In this document: positions 36,380 through 42,569 of the stretch, piece after piece
Layout of the letters: every line of letters starts with the position of its first letter
Position numbering within the stretch: the stretch's first letter is position 1
DNA from: Mytilisepta virgata
Lineage: Eukaryota; Mollusca; Bivalvia; Mytilida; Mytilidae
Direction of reading: 5' to 3'
Assembly (NCBI GenBank): GCA_028015205.1
Contig: CM051514.1
Coordinates: 6,634,001 to 6,698,000 of the forward strand
DNA length: 64,000 nucleotides
Translations under genes and position numbers: made by a program
The notes under the pieces: generated by a model
The model's database searches: none
The model's input: the letters and a program-made list of their open reading frames with translations, nothing else
Told to the model about the DNA's origin: nothing

Positions 36380-38346
36380 CATTATGTAGTGCAGTTTTAA
36401 TTCTGTCACATCACTTCGTGTTTGATGGAACTTAGAATATTTTAGGTGATAGAAAAATTTCTGTCACATTTTTCTCAGGAACCACTCAAGGTAACAAAAT
36501 AACTTCCTGATATCTGCCACAGAGCATAAGTATGGAGAACTGCATTATATAGGGCAGTTTAAAATCTGCCACATGTCCACTTCCTTTTTGACGGAACTTA
36601 GAATATTTAAGAGATATAAAAATTTCTGCCACATTTTTCACAGGAACCACACAGGTTAGCTTCCTGATGTTTGCCACAGAGCATCAGAAGGTGAACTGTA
36701 TAGTAATTTTTCAAAAGAAAATAAGTATGCAGGCAAGTTGCCTGAGGCAACACATGTCTTCCCTGGAAGACTTACCATTAAGTTTATTATAATCGATCAT
36801 CCGGACACCACTAATAAAGATTCTAAATATAAAAAAAATTCCAAATGGAGAAAATTAAGTAAAGATGATGATTGTTATGTTTCAGACTTTAGAAATAAAA
36901 CATGTGAACAGTAAGCAGTGTTTGGGAGGGAAACAGAATGACAATGAACCCACAGTTGGTAAGTTTGTATTTGTAAGATTTAATCAATGCATGTTTTTGG
37001 TGCATCTTAATGTAAACAAAGTTCGAAGAACTGGAAAACAGGCTTTGGGGTATGTATAGATTTTTAAGATTAAAAAGCTATTTTTCTGTTTTTAATGAAA
37101 TTTCTTCATCTACATGTATTTTATTAGATACTTTATTTCAATTTATTTTTAGGAGATATAAAAATTTCTGTCACATTTTTCTATTACCATCACTTGGCGT
37201 GCGTAATCGTCGTAAACTTTCCTTTAAAGATCTCTTCCTCTGAAACCACAGTGCCATTTGGAACAAAACTTGGCAGGAATGGTCCTTAGATGGTCTTTTC
37301 TCATCTTGTATCGGATGACCCTGCCCGTCATCAAAGATGGCCACCAGAGCCGAACATAGGACCCCATGGCAAATTTACTTAAAGATCTTCTTGTCTGAAA
37401 CCACTGGGCCAATTGGAACAAGATTAGGCAGCAATGGTCCTAAGGTGGTCCTCTTCCAGAAGTATATCCGATGACCCCACCCTTCATTCAAGATGGCCAC
37501 CCGGGCCGAACGTAGTTTAATATAGGACTCTATTGCGTATTTAAGTAAAGATCTTCTTGTCTGAAACCACTGGGTCAATTGGAACAAAACTTACCAGCAA
37601 TGGTCCTAGGTGGTTGTCTTTCAGAAATATATCTGATGACCCTGTTTACCATCCAAGATGGCCACCATAGCCGAACATAGTTTATCATAGGACCCTATGG
37701 GGAATTTACTGACAGATCTTCTTGTCTGAAGCCAATTGGAACAAAACTTGACAGCAGTGGTAAGTCCTCTTTCAGAATTATATCTGATGACCCAACAGCC
37801 ATTATCCAAGATGGCCACCAAAGCCAATCATAGTTAACATGGGACCTAATGGGAAAAATCACATAAAGATCATCTTGATTGAAACCAATGAGCCAGTTGG
37901 CTTGACAGCAACGTTCCAGGCTGCCAGTCAAGATGGACATAGTCCAGGTAAGTCATACAGGCTCCAGGGAGCCTCTAATTTGTATTGTGTATTAAAGTGT
38001 CTTATGTGATCTGATTATTTGAATTGATACCATGAAAAAGGATATGATTTTGTATTAATTTTTTGAAAAAATATTTGGTGATGCACTGTTTTTCAATGTG
38101 GCAAGATAGATCATGAAGACTGCAGTGTGATATCACTAGCAAAAAGTAGTTGCTAGAACAATCGTAGCCTTTTTCAAGAAAGTTATGACTATTTTAACTC
38201 TCTGTCTGTGATATGGCAGTATTTAATCAAATCACTTTACTTTCTCCTATAGAGTAAACCATGTATTGTACATATATTTTTATTAAACAGGTCAATGTGA
38301 TGGGAGCCAAAGTCAAAAATGGATTATCAAGGACATGAAATGGTGA
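10584..38346 (+). CDS. Polypeptide N-acetylgalactosaminyltransferase, GALNT1/13 type (whole gene, exons joined)
   Basis: This enzyme transfers GalNAc from UDP-GalNAc to Ser/Thr of proteins and so starts mucin-type O-glycosylation in the Golgi. Twelve coding exons used together join in phase and give 572 residues with exon 31509-31643, or 569 with its alternative 32384-32509. Visible parts: cytosolic tail 1-11; membrane anchor about 12-31; stem to about 120; GT-A domain from about 138, with [13 protein letters not shown] (143-155), LVDDASE, the DAH metal motif (228-230), WGGEN (335-339) and GHVFR with the third metal His (363); ricin-type lectin repeats from 453. The length and the motifs [14 protein letters not shown] and [20 protein letters not shown] place it with vertebrate GALNT1/GALNT13 rather than other family members. 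Exon borders follow GT-AG throughout. I found no frameshift or lost catalytic residue. Confidence 0.95.
11205..11225 (+). repeat. (TG)n microsatellite
   Basis: A run of about ten TG units lies 70 bp before the acceptor of GALNT coding exon 2. Confidence 0.9.
11296..11464 (+). CDS. GALNT coding exon 2: stem region
   Basis: It encodes residues 68-123, including [31 protein letters not shown] and RSLPDFR. These are strongly conserved in the GALNT1/13 group at the stem-to-catalytic border. The acceptor is TTTTTTAG and the donor is GC|GTGAGT. It enters at phase 1 and exits at phase 2. Confidence 0.94.
12551..12717 (+). CDS. GALNT coding exon 3: start of the GT-A domain
   Basis: It encodes residues 124-179. 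It contains [39 protein letters not shown] and [11 protein letters not shown], the nucleotide-sugar-binding first part of the glycosyltransferase fold. The acceptor is GTGTTTTAG and the donor is GAG|GTAACA. Confidence 0.96.
12790..13262 (+). mobile_element. tRNA-derived SINE with three tandem heads
   Basis: The A-box-like head GGCCTCCATGGCCGAGTGG occurs at 12792, 12833 and 12874 (41 bp period). Only the last head continues into a body with a B-box-like TGTGAGTTCAATATTGG near 12942-12960 and a tail (CTTCCTGTACAAATAAAAAC ... GAAAAGTGCAG) that matches the tail of the SINE at 43393. The head resembles Ser/Leu-type tRNAs but cannot fold into a functional tRNA. Confidence 0.7.
14034..14176. mobile_element. 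Near-perfect palindrome, hairpin MITE
   Basis: The left arm (GGAGATTTTACCCCAGATGC, 14053-14072) is matched by the right arm (GCATCTGTGGTAAAATCTCC, 14132-14151), with CTTATTTTTGTA / TACAAAAATAAG inside and a GC-rich loop near 14100. There is no coding content. Confidence 0.7.
14672..14824 (-). mobile_element. SINE fragment, reverse orientation
   Basis: On the minus strand it reads GATCACTAGCCTGTCAACAC, then GTTGTGAGTTGGAATCTCAC (B-box-like), then GGCGGGGTATGTTCGACTCC and a tail ending in GCATAAAACCCCAAC. The same modules occur at 43393 and 53165. Confidence 0.65.
16541..16735 (+). repeat. Dispersed repeat family D fragment
   Basis: It starts with CCCCCTTTTAGCGAAGCAGG and GGGATACATG, then GTTCGTCCGTCCATCC and CACACCTATTTACTGCA. 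The same motifs occur at 23580-24205, where two to three units follow each other. Confidence 0.55.
17588..17697. mobile_element. Hairpin repeat I
   Basis: Left arm TATATAAAGCCTGTATTATG and right arm CATAATACAGGCTTTATATA are inverted copies. They flank GGGTC...GACCC sequence around 17625-17660. The motif CCAATACAG recurs around the hairpin (17447, 17478, 17658). Confidence 0.65.
17850..17921. mobile_element. Hairpin repeat II
   Basis: GGAACTGGTCATTAATACAG (17851-17870) pairs with CTGTATTAATGACCAGTTCC (17899-17918). The inner CTAATACAG / CTGTATTAG also pairs, leaving a loop of only a few bases. It shares the TTAATACAGG motif with the preceding hairpin, so the two probably belong to one element. 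Confidence 0.75.
18120..18232 (+). repeat. 38 bp tandem repeat, three copies
   Basis: The unit TATCTCCTTTCGAATGAAAT...GAACATTTCAGA starts near 18120, 18158 and 18196. It lies 100 bp before a GALNT exon. The CATTTCAG inside each unit resembles a splice acceptor. Confidence 0.85.
18333..18437 (+). CDS. GALNT coding exon 4
   Basis: It encodes residues 180-214, with [20 protein letters not shown], the conserved [10 protein letters not shown] helix of the GT-A domain, which continues into the next exon. The acceptor is ATTTTACAG and the donor is AAAG|GTTTGT. Both borders are phase 1. Confidence 0.95.
18552..19340 (+). repeat. Dispersed repeat family A, copy 3 (3' truncated)
   Basis: A degenerate 5' end (TTTTAGCTACTCATGGCCAA) is followed by AAAGGCCATGTGAACTTTTG and four ~160 bp units with CTGAAACCA, TTGGAAC and GGTCCTTAG. 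The canonical 3' end is missing. The copy stops at a poly-C run (19311-19338). Confidence 0.75.
19463..19565 (+). CDS. GALNT coding exon 5: DXH metal-binding motif
   Basis: It encodes residues 215-248. [20 protein letters not shown] carries the Asp-Ala-His (228-230) that binds Mn2+ and the UDP diphosphate. The acceptor is TATTCACAG and the donor is AG|GTGTGT. It exits at phase 2. Confidence 0.96.
19751..20125. mobile_element. MITE with TAAGGCCAATTCAAGT termini
   Basis: Left end TAAGGCCAATTCAAGT (19751-19766) and right end ACTTGAATTGGCCTA (20110-20124) are inverted copies about 375 bp apart. No frame lies inside. It sits in GALNT intron 5. Confidence 0.7.
20127..20710 (+). repeat. Dispersed repeat family E with ~150-170 bp internal units
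   Basis: It starts with TTTTAGTTCGCCTCAACAAA. Units with CATATTACTTG..GTGAGGGTGCATCT, GGAG..ACACAGCCTCNCA and CAAAATTA then occur near 20380, 20520 and 20650. A (ACTTTGA)n run lies at about 20875-20900, outside the family. There is no coding content. Confidence 0.6.
21370..21646. mobile_element. TTAA-flanked MITE
   Basis: Termini TTAAGGTATCCGGACCATAA and TTATGGTCCGGACACCTTAA (21627-21646) are inverted copies. The outer TTAA fits a TTAA target duplication, as in piggyBac- or Kolobok-type transposons. It is 277 bp with no ORF. It ends 88 bp before a GALNT exon. Confidence 0.75.
21734..21904 (+). CDS. GALNT coding exon 6
   Basis: It encodes residues 249-305, with [18 protein letters not shown] and [18 protein letters not shown], catalytic-domain sequence typical of the GALNT1/13 group. 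The acceptor is TGTTTTGTAG and the donor is AG|GTTTGT. Both borders are phase 2. Confidence 0.96.
21905..24457 (+). other. GALNT intron 6 (2.6 kb)
   Basis: AT-rich sequence with nothing recognised from 21905 to 23579, followed by a family D repeat. The ~280 bp directly before the next exon happen to have no stop in the exon's frame, but they lack coding character. Confidence 0.7.
23580..24205 (+). repeat. Dispersed repeat family D, longer copy
   Basis: Three ~175 bp units each carry a start like TTCTGTCCATCCACACC or ATGGATTTCTGTGAAACTTTC, then CATTGCCATTGTGCA and CAAACATGGACTTT. The 3' end is CCGCCATAGCGGGGAAGATA followed by TTTGTGAGCTTTGCTCACAG. Confidence 0.6.
24458..24756 (+). CDS. GALNT coding exon 7: catalytic core
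   Basis: It encodes residues 306-405. [37 protein letters not shown] (His 363, third metal ligand), TSPYSWPGG and [12 protein letters not shown] are all hallmarks of the family. The acceptor is GGTATTTTAG and the donor is CAG|GTATGT. The open frame runs past both splice sites by chance. Confidence 0.97.
25045..25385 (+). mobile_element. tRNA-derived SINE (type 2), copy 1
   Basis: An A-box-like TGGTCTTGTGGTAGCGTGAT and a B-box-like GTTTTGATCCCAGG are followed by a body with AAACCAAAGACATTAAAATT, GTATAATGTGCCCCGG and a tail ending in GTGCCACTAAACCTT. Related copies lie at 26157 and 48066, and in reverse at 53222. Confidence 0.8.
25529..25668 (+). CDS. GALNT coding exon 8: end of catalytic domain and linker
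   Basis: It encodes residues 406-452: [20 protein letters not shown] and [20 protein letters not shown]. This is the conserved run from the active-site loop into the lectin linker. The acceptor is CGAATTACAG and the donor is GAG|GTAAGT. It exits at phase 0. Confidence 0.96.
26157..26478 (+). mobile_element. tRNA-derived SINE (type 2), copy 2
   Basis: GCCTCGCTGGTCTCGTGGTA, AAACCAAAGACATTAGAAT, GAATAATGTGTCTGGGTGGG and a tail GACATTAAACTATAATTCGT match copies at 25045 and 48066. The B-box region (GAGGGGTCAAACC) is decayed. Confidence 0.8.
26859..26933. mobile_element. Small hairpin with GGGAGATAAT termini
   Basis: GGTAAGGGAGATAAT (26859-26873) is the inverted copy of ATTATCTCCCTTACC (26919-26933). 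The 75 bp palindrome has no coding content. Confidence 0.7.
27406..27895 (-). pseudogene. Penelope-like reverse transcriptase fragment, decayed
   Basis: Read on the minus strand, the first frame gives [18 protein letters not shown], matching the (IP)[14 protein letters not shown] block of these enzymes. It then gives TYLDDV, the YxDD catalytic box, before a stop. After a frameshift, the second frame gives [44 protein letters not shown]-like TSPFLPV and NGVYISQL. Order and spacing match the RT palm and following region of Penelope-like elements common in molluscs. Frameshifts and stops show it is dead. The upstream RT blocks and any GIY-YIG endonuclease are not visible. It lies antisense in GALNT intron 8. 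Confidence 0.75.
28135..28233 (+). CDS. GALNT coding exon 9: lectin repeat alpha
   Basis: It encodes residues 453-485: [20 protein letters not shown] and [13 protein letters not shown]. The CID in place of CLD keeps the Asp that binds GalNAc in ricin-type repeats. Both borders are phase 0. The donor is CAG|GTATGT. Confidence 0.95.
28264..28361. mobile_element. Palindromic element
   Basis: Left arm ATGGACTTCTTCC...GTTGTCCTATTTTGTTGACT pairs with right arm AGACAACACAATAGGACAAC...GTTGAAGTCCAT around the loop CTATA at 28316-28320. It starts 31 bp after a GALNT exon. Confidence 0.7.
28611..28923. mobile_element. MITE family F, copy 1 (GGCCACACC termini)
   Basis: Termini TTAGGCCACACCAAAATGG and AATTTGGTGTGGCC (28908-28921) are inverted copies about 310 bp apart. 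The body CTCCGATTTTTGG...TTTGCCCAAAATTTTTC...CTCACACCTATTTTT matches the element at 55398. It is non-coding. Confidence 0.75.
31509..31643 (+). CDS. GALNT alternative exon 10a: lectin repeat beta, version 1
   Basis: It encodes 45 residues (486-530): [20 protein letters not shown], then [20 protein letters not shown] and NRQ. The CLD and QxW (QKW) marks of ricin-type repeats are intact. The predicted net charge is about +2. The acceptor is CATATTTCAG, the donor is CAG|GTAAAA, and both borders are phase 0. The neighbouring exon 32384-32509 encodes the same module. Confidence 0.9.
32384..32509 (+). CDS. GALNT alternative exon 10b: lectin repeat beta, version 2
   Basis: It encodes 42 residues: [40 protein letters not shown] and RQ. 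It aligns with the neighbouring exon along its length. Its start is even closer to vertebrate GALNT1 (VFSYT..K.IRTDDLCLD). CLD became CVD, and the QxW Gln is missing (FGRW). The predicted net charge is about -1. The acceptor is CCGCATGCTAG and the donor is CAG|GTAGAA. Both borders are phase 0, so either exon, or both, keeps the frame. Use together would give an abnormal four-repeat lectin domain. Confidence 0.82.
32523..33555 (+). repeat. Dispersed repeat family A, copy 4 (complete ends)
   Basis: It runs from TTTTTAGCTCACCTGGCCCA to CCAGGTGAGCGATACCGGC. Six units of ~165 bp each carry CTGAAACCACT, CCAATTGGAACAAAACTTGG, GGTCCTTAGNTGGTCCTCTT and CAAGATGGCCGCCAGAGC. The copy begins only 14 bp after the donor of GALNT exon 10b. 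Confidence 0.9.
33556..36056 (+). other. GALNT intron sequence with low-copy dispersed repeats
   Basis: TTCTGATTGGTTACTTCCAT (34220-34239) with GAGTGACAATGCTTCC(AAAAT) near 34276 resembles 54990-55055. A ~300 bp stretch from CTTGATACCAATTTTGATGC (34747) resembles dispersed bivalve repeats. Otherwise nothing is recognised. Confidence 0.5.
36057..36775 (+). repeat. Dispersed repeat family B, long copy
   Basis: It begins with TTTTTATGTCGCCTGC...GAAGCGACATATAGGGATC and a CGTCGTCGGCGTC run, and ends with TTGCCTGAGGCAAC and TGTCTTCCCTGGAAGACTTA. Four ~160 bp units carry TTTCTGTCACATTTTTCTCA, GGAACCACAC and AGAGCATCAGTATGGAGAAC. It ends about 110 bp before a GALNT exon. Confidence 0.75.
36886..36958 (+). 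CDS. GALNT coding exon 11: lectin repeat gamma, first part
   Basis: It encodes residues 531-554: [20 protein letters not shown] and EPTV. It matches the HVNSNQCLD block of vertebrate GALNT1, but CLD is changed to CLG, so the sugar-binding Asp of this repeat is absent. The acceptor is TATGTTTCAG and the donor is GTTG|GTAAGT. It enters at phase 0 and exits at phase 1. Confidence 0.92.
37150..37980 (+). repeat. Chimeric repeat: family B scrap joined to family A copy 5
   Basis: AGATATAAAAATTTCTGTCA (37153-37172) and CATTTTTCT are a family B unit scrap. They join at about 37183 to ATTACCATCACTTGGCGTGC, the inside of a 5'-truncated family A copy. Four to five family A units follow, up to the 3' end GTCCAGGTAAGTCATACAGGC. 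It lies in the last GALNT intron. Confidence 0.75.
38291..38346 (+). CDS. GALNT coding exon 12: end of lectin domain and stop
   Basis: It encodes residues 555-572: [18 protein letters not shown], then TGA at 38344-38346. QxW (QKW) of repeat gamma is intact. Vertebrate GALNT1 continues a few residues beyond the matching WLLRN. The acceptor is TATTAAACAG. Confidence 0.93.
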
Positions 38347-40014
38347 TAATAGTAAATGTATAGGAAAAAATATCTGTGATATCATGAAAATAACAGCCAA
38401 ACACAGGCAGACTCAGCTGTGGTTCCGTATGGAGTTCTAGTGAAGTGAATGTGAGATGTTTATTGGGTTGGGAATATGTTAAAATTTTGTGATAATCTTG
38501 TACTATTTGATCAGAAAGTATGTGATATTTGTGATTATTTAGGGGTGCTTTCCATTACACAATGGGTACCAGTAAAATAATTTTGTTACGGGTCCCCTGC
38601 CATTTATGAGTCATCAGATGAGGATTACCAGCATAATGGAAAGTGCCACTATGTAAATTACGGACAAACAATCAGAAATAGAAAATTTAATGAAAATAAT
38701 GTCTGTTGTTGATTTAATTTGGGGATAAGTGTTATTAAGATGTTTTAGTTATATTCCAAAAATGTTTGGTTACCAAAGCATTTATTGTGTCATAATGATA
38801 GAATATTTTTAAAATTATTTTAATCTTGCCGTAAAGAGAGGGTTATAGTTGATTTTTTCACATCTTTAATCAATTTTTGTGTAATTCTTTAAAATGTGTG
38901 TGACTGAACGGAGTGGAGGTTCTAACCCACAGACTCCAATCTAACTCCATGTTTGTTTACATGTATGGGAAAAAATGAGGAGAAAAAATTTTAAGTGATT
39001 TTTTTCAAATGAGTCACTGAATCTGAATAATTTTAATTTCCTAGTTATACAAAAAAATTAATGACTATATAAAATAATTGCATTTATTAATACTGATCTG
39101 CATAAAGTAAAAATCAGCCTTCCATGGCAATTTGTACAAATATTCTGCCGAGAAAATATAAAACACGGAAGTAGCGATGAAATCAAACATAATGATCAAC
39201 ATTCAGTATAGATTTTTCACTCTAATGGGTCTTGAACTAGTAGTCAGGTGCCAGATTGTTCTCCATGTTGTAGATTTCAGTATGACTTTAAGGTGCCAGA
39301 TTGTTCTCCGTGTTGTAGATTTCTGTATAAATTTAAGATGAAGAACAGCAGTAAAATGTACTCATGGTACAGTTGCTTTGCTTAAACATTTGTCATGTGT
39401 CTGTCTTGTGTCAAGAATTTATCCTTTCTTGTCAATTATTGAAAATTTCTATTAAAAGAAGCATTTCTTTTTGTCAAAAGGAATAAATACACATAATGAA
39501 ATACAAATTGTATAAGGTTGATTTTATACCTGATGTGGGTTAAGTATTAATTATGATACATATATTAAGTTTTAATCAGCAGTTGATATGCTACCTCATT
39601 TGTGCACTTAAAAAAAAACATTTCATAACTATATTCATTGTATATTTTCTGGTGAAGATTGCTTCAAACAGATCTAATATCACCTGCTATATATTGTTAA
39701 TTTTTTCTTAACTGCAGAATTGTATCCATTGTAGTTTACTTAACGGCGGGGATCATCCAACATATTTTATATATAGGAACTGCAGAAACTTTTATTTTGG
39801 AATGTTTTATATGAATGATATATATCACAGCAAAATGTAGGTTGAGTAATAAGAAAATTTGACATGTATATACATGTATTTTGTAATAAAATCTAGTCAT
39901 ATATATATATTATATGGCAATAATGACATTGGTGCAGATTTTTGTAAATTCAGAAATTATTGCGATTTTTTTATTATTGCGAAAAATGTGACAGGGTTGT
40001 AATCGCTATATTTT
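38347..40014 (+). other. GALNT 3' UTR and downstream sequence
   Basis: No further exon. Possible polyadenylation signals AATAAA lie at 39482-39487 and 39885-39890. I cannot tell which is used. A short tandem GGTGCCAGATTGTTCTCC(A/G)TG TTGTAGATTTC occurs at about 39247 and 39290. Confidence 0.5.
39819..39945 (+). repeat. 127 bp direct repeat, copy 1
   Basis: This block, from TATATATCACAGCAAAATG to TGGTGCAGATTTTTGT, is identical base for base to 42443-42569. It contains an AATAAA. It is immediately preceded by a 33 bp sequence (39786-39818) that recurs at 40015-40047. Confidence 0.95.
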
Positions 40015-40148
40015 AAACTTTTATTTTGGAATGTTTTATATGAATGAAGCGGGAATTTTCTCAGTATCGCAAAAATTAAAATTGCATTTCGTTCAAAAAT
40101 GAAAAAATCGCAATAATAAATGCACGCAATAATTTCTGAATTTACAGT
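39944..40148. mobile_element. MITE with GTAAATTCAGAAATTATTGCG termini
   Basis: Left end TGTAAATTCAGAAATTATTG and right end CAATAATTTCTGAATTTACAG (40129-40149) are inverted copies. ATTATTGCGA is repeated inside both arms. The centre (40015-40047) is a copy of the 33 bp sequence found just outside the element at 39786-39818. Confidence 0.7.
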
Positions 40149-42442
40149 AATAGGCCCCTAGACGAACATGCACAGCAGCCATTGCTAAAAAAAAATCAAT
40201 AAAGTCCATCCCAAGATCTGTCTTGATTTTGCTTTAGGATGCATCATGGACAATTGCCATCTCTTTAAAATTGAAAAACAGCTTTATTAACTGGCTAAAG
40301 TAATAGTGTCATAAAAATACCATTTATTATCATAAAAAGCAATGACCAGTATTTTTATTTCTATCCAGTATTTTTAGACTTTCTGTTTCTGTGTAATTTC
40401 TTATGTTTACATCGAAATCTGTCTCAACCATGGAGCCCAAAACATTCATATATAATTATAATGAAATATAATTCATTAAATTAATTTCCCTTTTAAAATG
40501 GCTGTTTTATCTAATCTCGGACAGTAAAATATTTGCGCTATTCTTCTGATCTTTCTTTTTTTTTTCTGTTATATGTCCCATGATTGGTTCAATAAAATGT
40601 TATGTTAATTTTTGTTATGAGGCAGCTGTCCTGAACGCTTGTTTAAAAATGCCCAGCTGGCTCCATAAATATTTGGGACACTTGTAAAACTAAGTTGGGA
40701 CTCGTAAACTTGTGTAAACACAACCTCTTTTGGAATGATGATTTTGTGCGTTCTGATAGACAAGTTTACATTGATTACTGGTCACACATGGTTGGTTAAG
40801 ACAGATTCCATTGTTTATGTATTGTCGTTGATGAAATGTGTCCTGTTTGATTTTATTGTTTGTTTTTATATAAGTTATAACCAGAATCATTACTAATTTT
40901 ATATTTTGTACGTTTATCCCACCGTTATGTGTTAAATAAATCAAACCATGTCACGCCTGCTTATCGCTCTCATGCATAACAATTGATAATGTTAAATATT
41001 CTCATTATCATGTTTTATTTAAAAAATCCAAGAATGTGATTGGCTTAAATAATATTTCCGAATTTTCTTTCTTACCCAATATTAGTTTGGAACAGATTTT
41101 TCAACCATAATTGAATATATCCAAATGGGATAATACACACATATCAAATAGGAAATATTTCATATAATCACATTTCCAAAATTTTGAAATTACTTTTCAT
41201 ATTATAAAAATTTGACAATAATCAATTGTTGTAAATTAGATAGATAAGTGGGCGTGCAAGTAAATAAAATTGAGTTTGAACTTTATAAGGAGAGAAGTTT
41301 CCTTAATATGCAGTGTTCCATATTTGATGCATAATAAATATTATGGGTCACTTTCTTGATTAAATTCGGTATCCTGTTTTTTGTTTATTTTTTTTACTTA
41401 ACGAGTATTATAAAACTTGGTGTACCATTGATTTTTTGTTAAATCAAATACCAAGATATAGAATTGAAAACAGTTGTTTTTATCTTTTTAATGCTACTGT
41501 CCACAATTCTGTGTAGGAAAACACATAAAAACATAAAAAATTTAATAAATATTTGCAAATCATGGAAATTACACTCAGCTTTAATGCTGTTATGTTCTGA
41601 ATAATTTCCATGCGTATTTTTTTTTTTTTTTTTTTGCATTTATATGCAGTTAGGATGTTATGTCAAGCACTGATACACATAAATTATACTGCCACGCAGA
41701 GGTTTGGCAGTAGAAGCTTATAGGATTAAATCAAATGTACCATTGTTTCCATATCTCTTTGTTCATGATTTTCAACATCTATTCTATATAAATCCATAAT
41801 TCGAATAAGAACGATTTTCAATAATACTTCTTTAAATATTTACACTTTGTAAATTTGACAAACACTGCAATTTAAGTTTCACAAAAACATGTTAATCTTC
41901 CAGACGATTTTTCCAGACCCAGTCTGCATGGCAAACATTTCATGGTTTTGCACCTAATTAACATTTTTTCACTGTCAGCTGTTACATTAGTGGATACATA
42001 GAGACGTTGACCTCTTAACCTCAAAACAATAAAAAAACTTTTTGAAACCATTCTATTTATCTCTAAACAGACCAATTGTAGCAGATGAATTTTCTGATCA
42101 TATTAACTGATAGAGAAATGTAAATTAATATGAAATGAAAACTAAGGAAATTCTATGGAAACTTTGAATTTAAAATCCTTGAACAAGGAAATTAAAATGA
42201 AATAAAATGAAACAATCAAGGATTTTTTATTTGTGATGTGCATGTGTATTGTCATACATGTGTTGTGTGTTGTAAAAGAGTGAGGGAGTGTGTGAGATTT
42301 CCAGTAAGAGAGTGCGAGATGTTAGATATTTTAATAGGATGTTATGAGAATTTTATAATGTTTATTGTGAATTTGAATATTTTTTGCACATTAGGGCTAG
42401 GTTTAGGATTAAGAATTGAAAATTTTTAATGTGGCAATATGT
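40149..42442. other. Intergenic, nothing recognised
   Basis: AT-rich, with a T-run at 41618-41635. I see no convincing exon, although short frames occur on both strands. Confidence 0.6.
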
Positions 42443-42569
42443 TATATATCACAGCAAAATGTAGGTTGAGTAATAAGAAAATTTGACATGTATATACATG
42501 TATTTTGTAATAAAATCTAGTCATATATATATATTATATGGCAATAATGACATTGGTGCAGATTTTTGT
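42443..42569 (+). repeat. 127 bp direct repeat, copy 2
   Basis: Identical to 39819-39945. The flanks share nothing with those of copy 1, and no target duplication is evident. Confidence 0.95.

Noticed and set aside
42238..42429. 63-codon plus-strand frame between the genes
   Set aside because: Composition is driven by TGTG and GAGTG simple sequence, with no splice or homology support.
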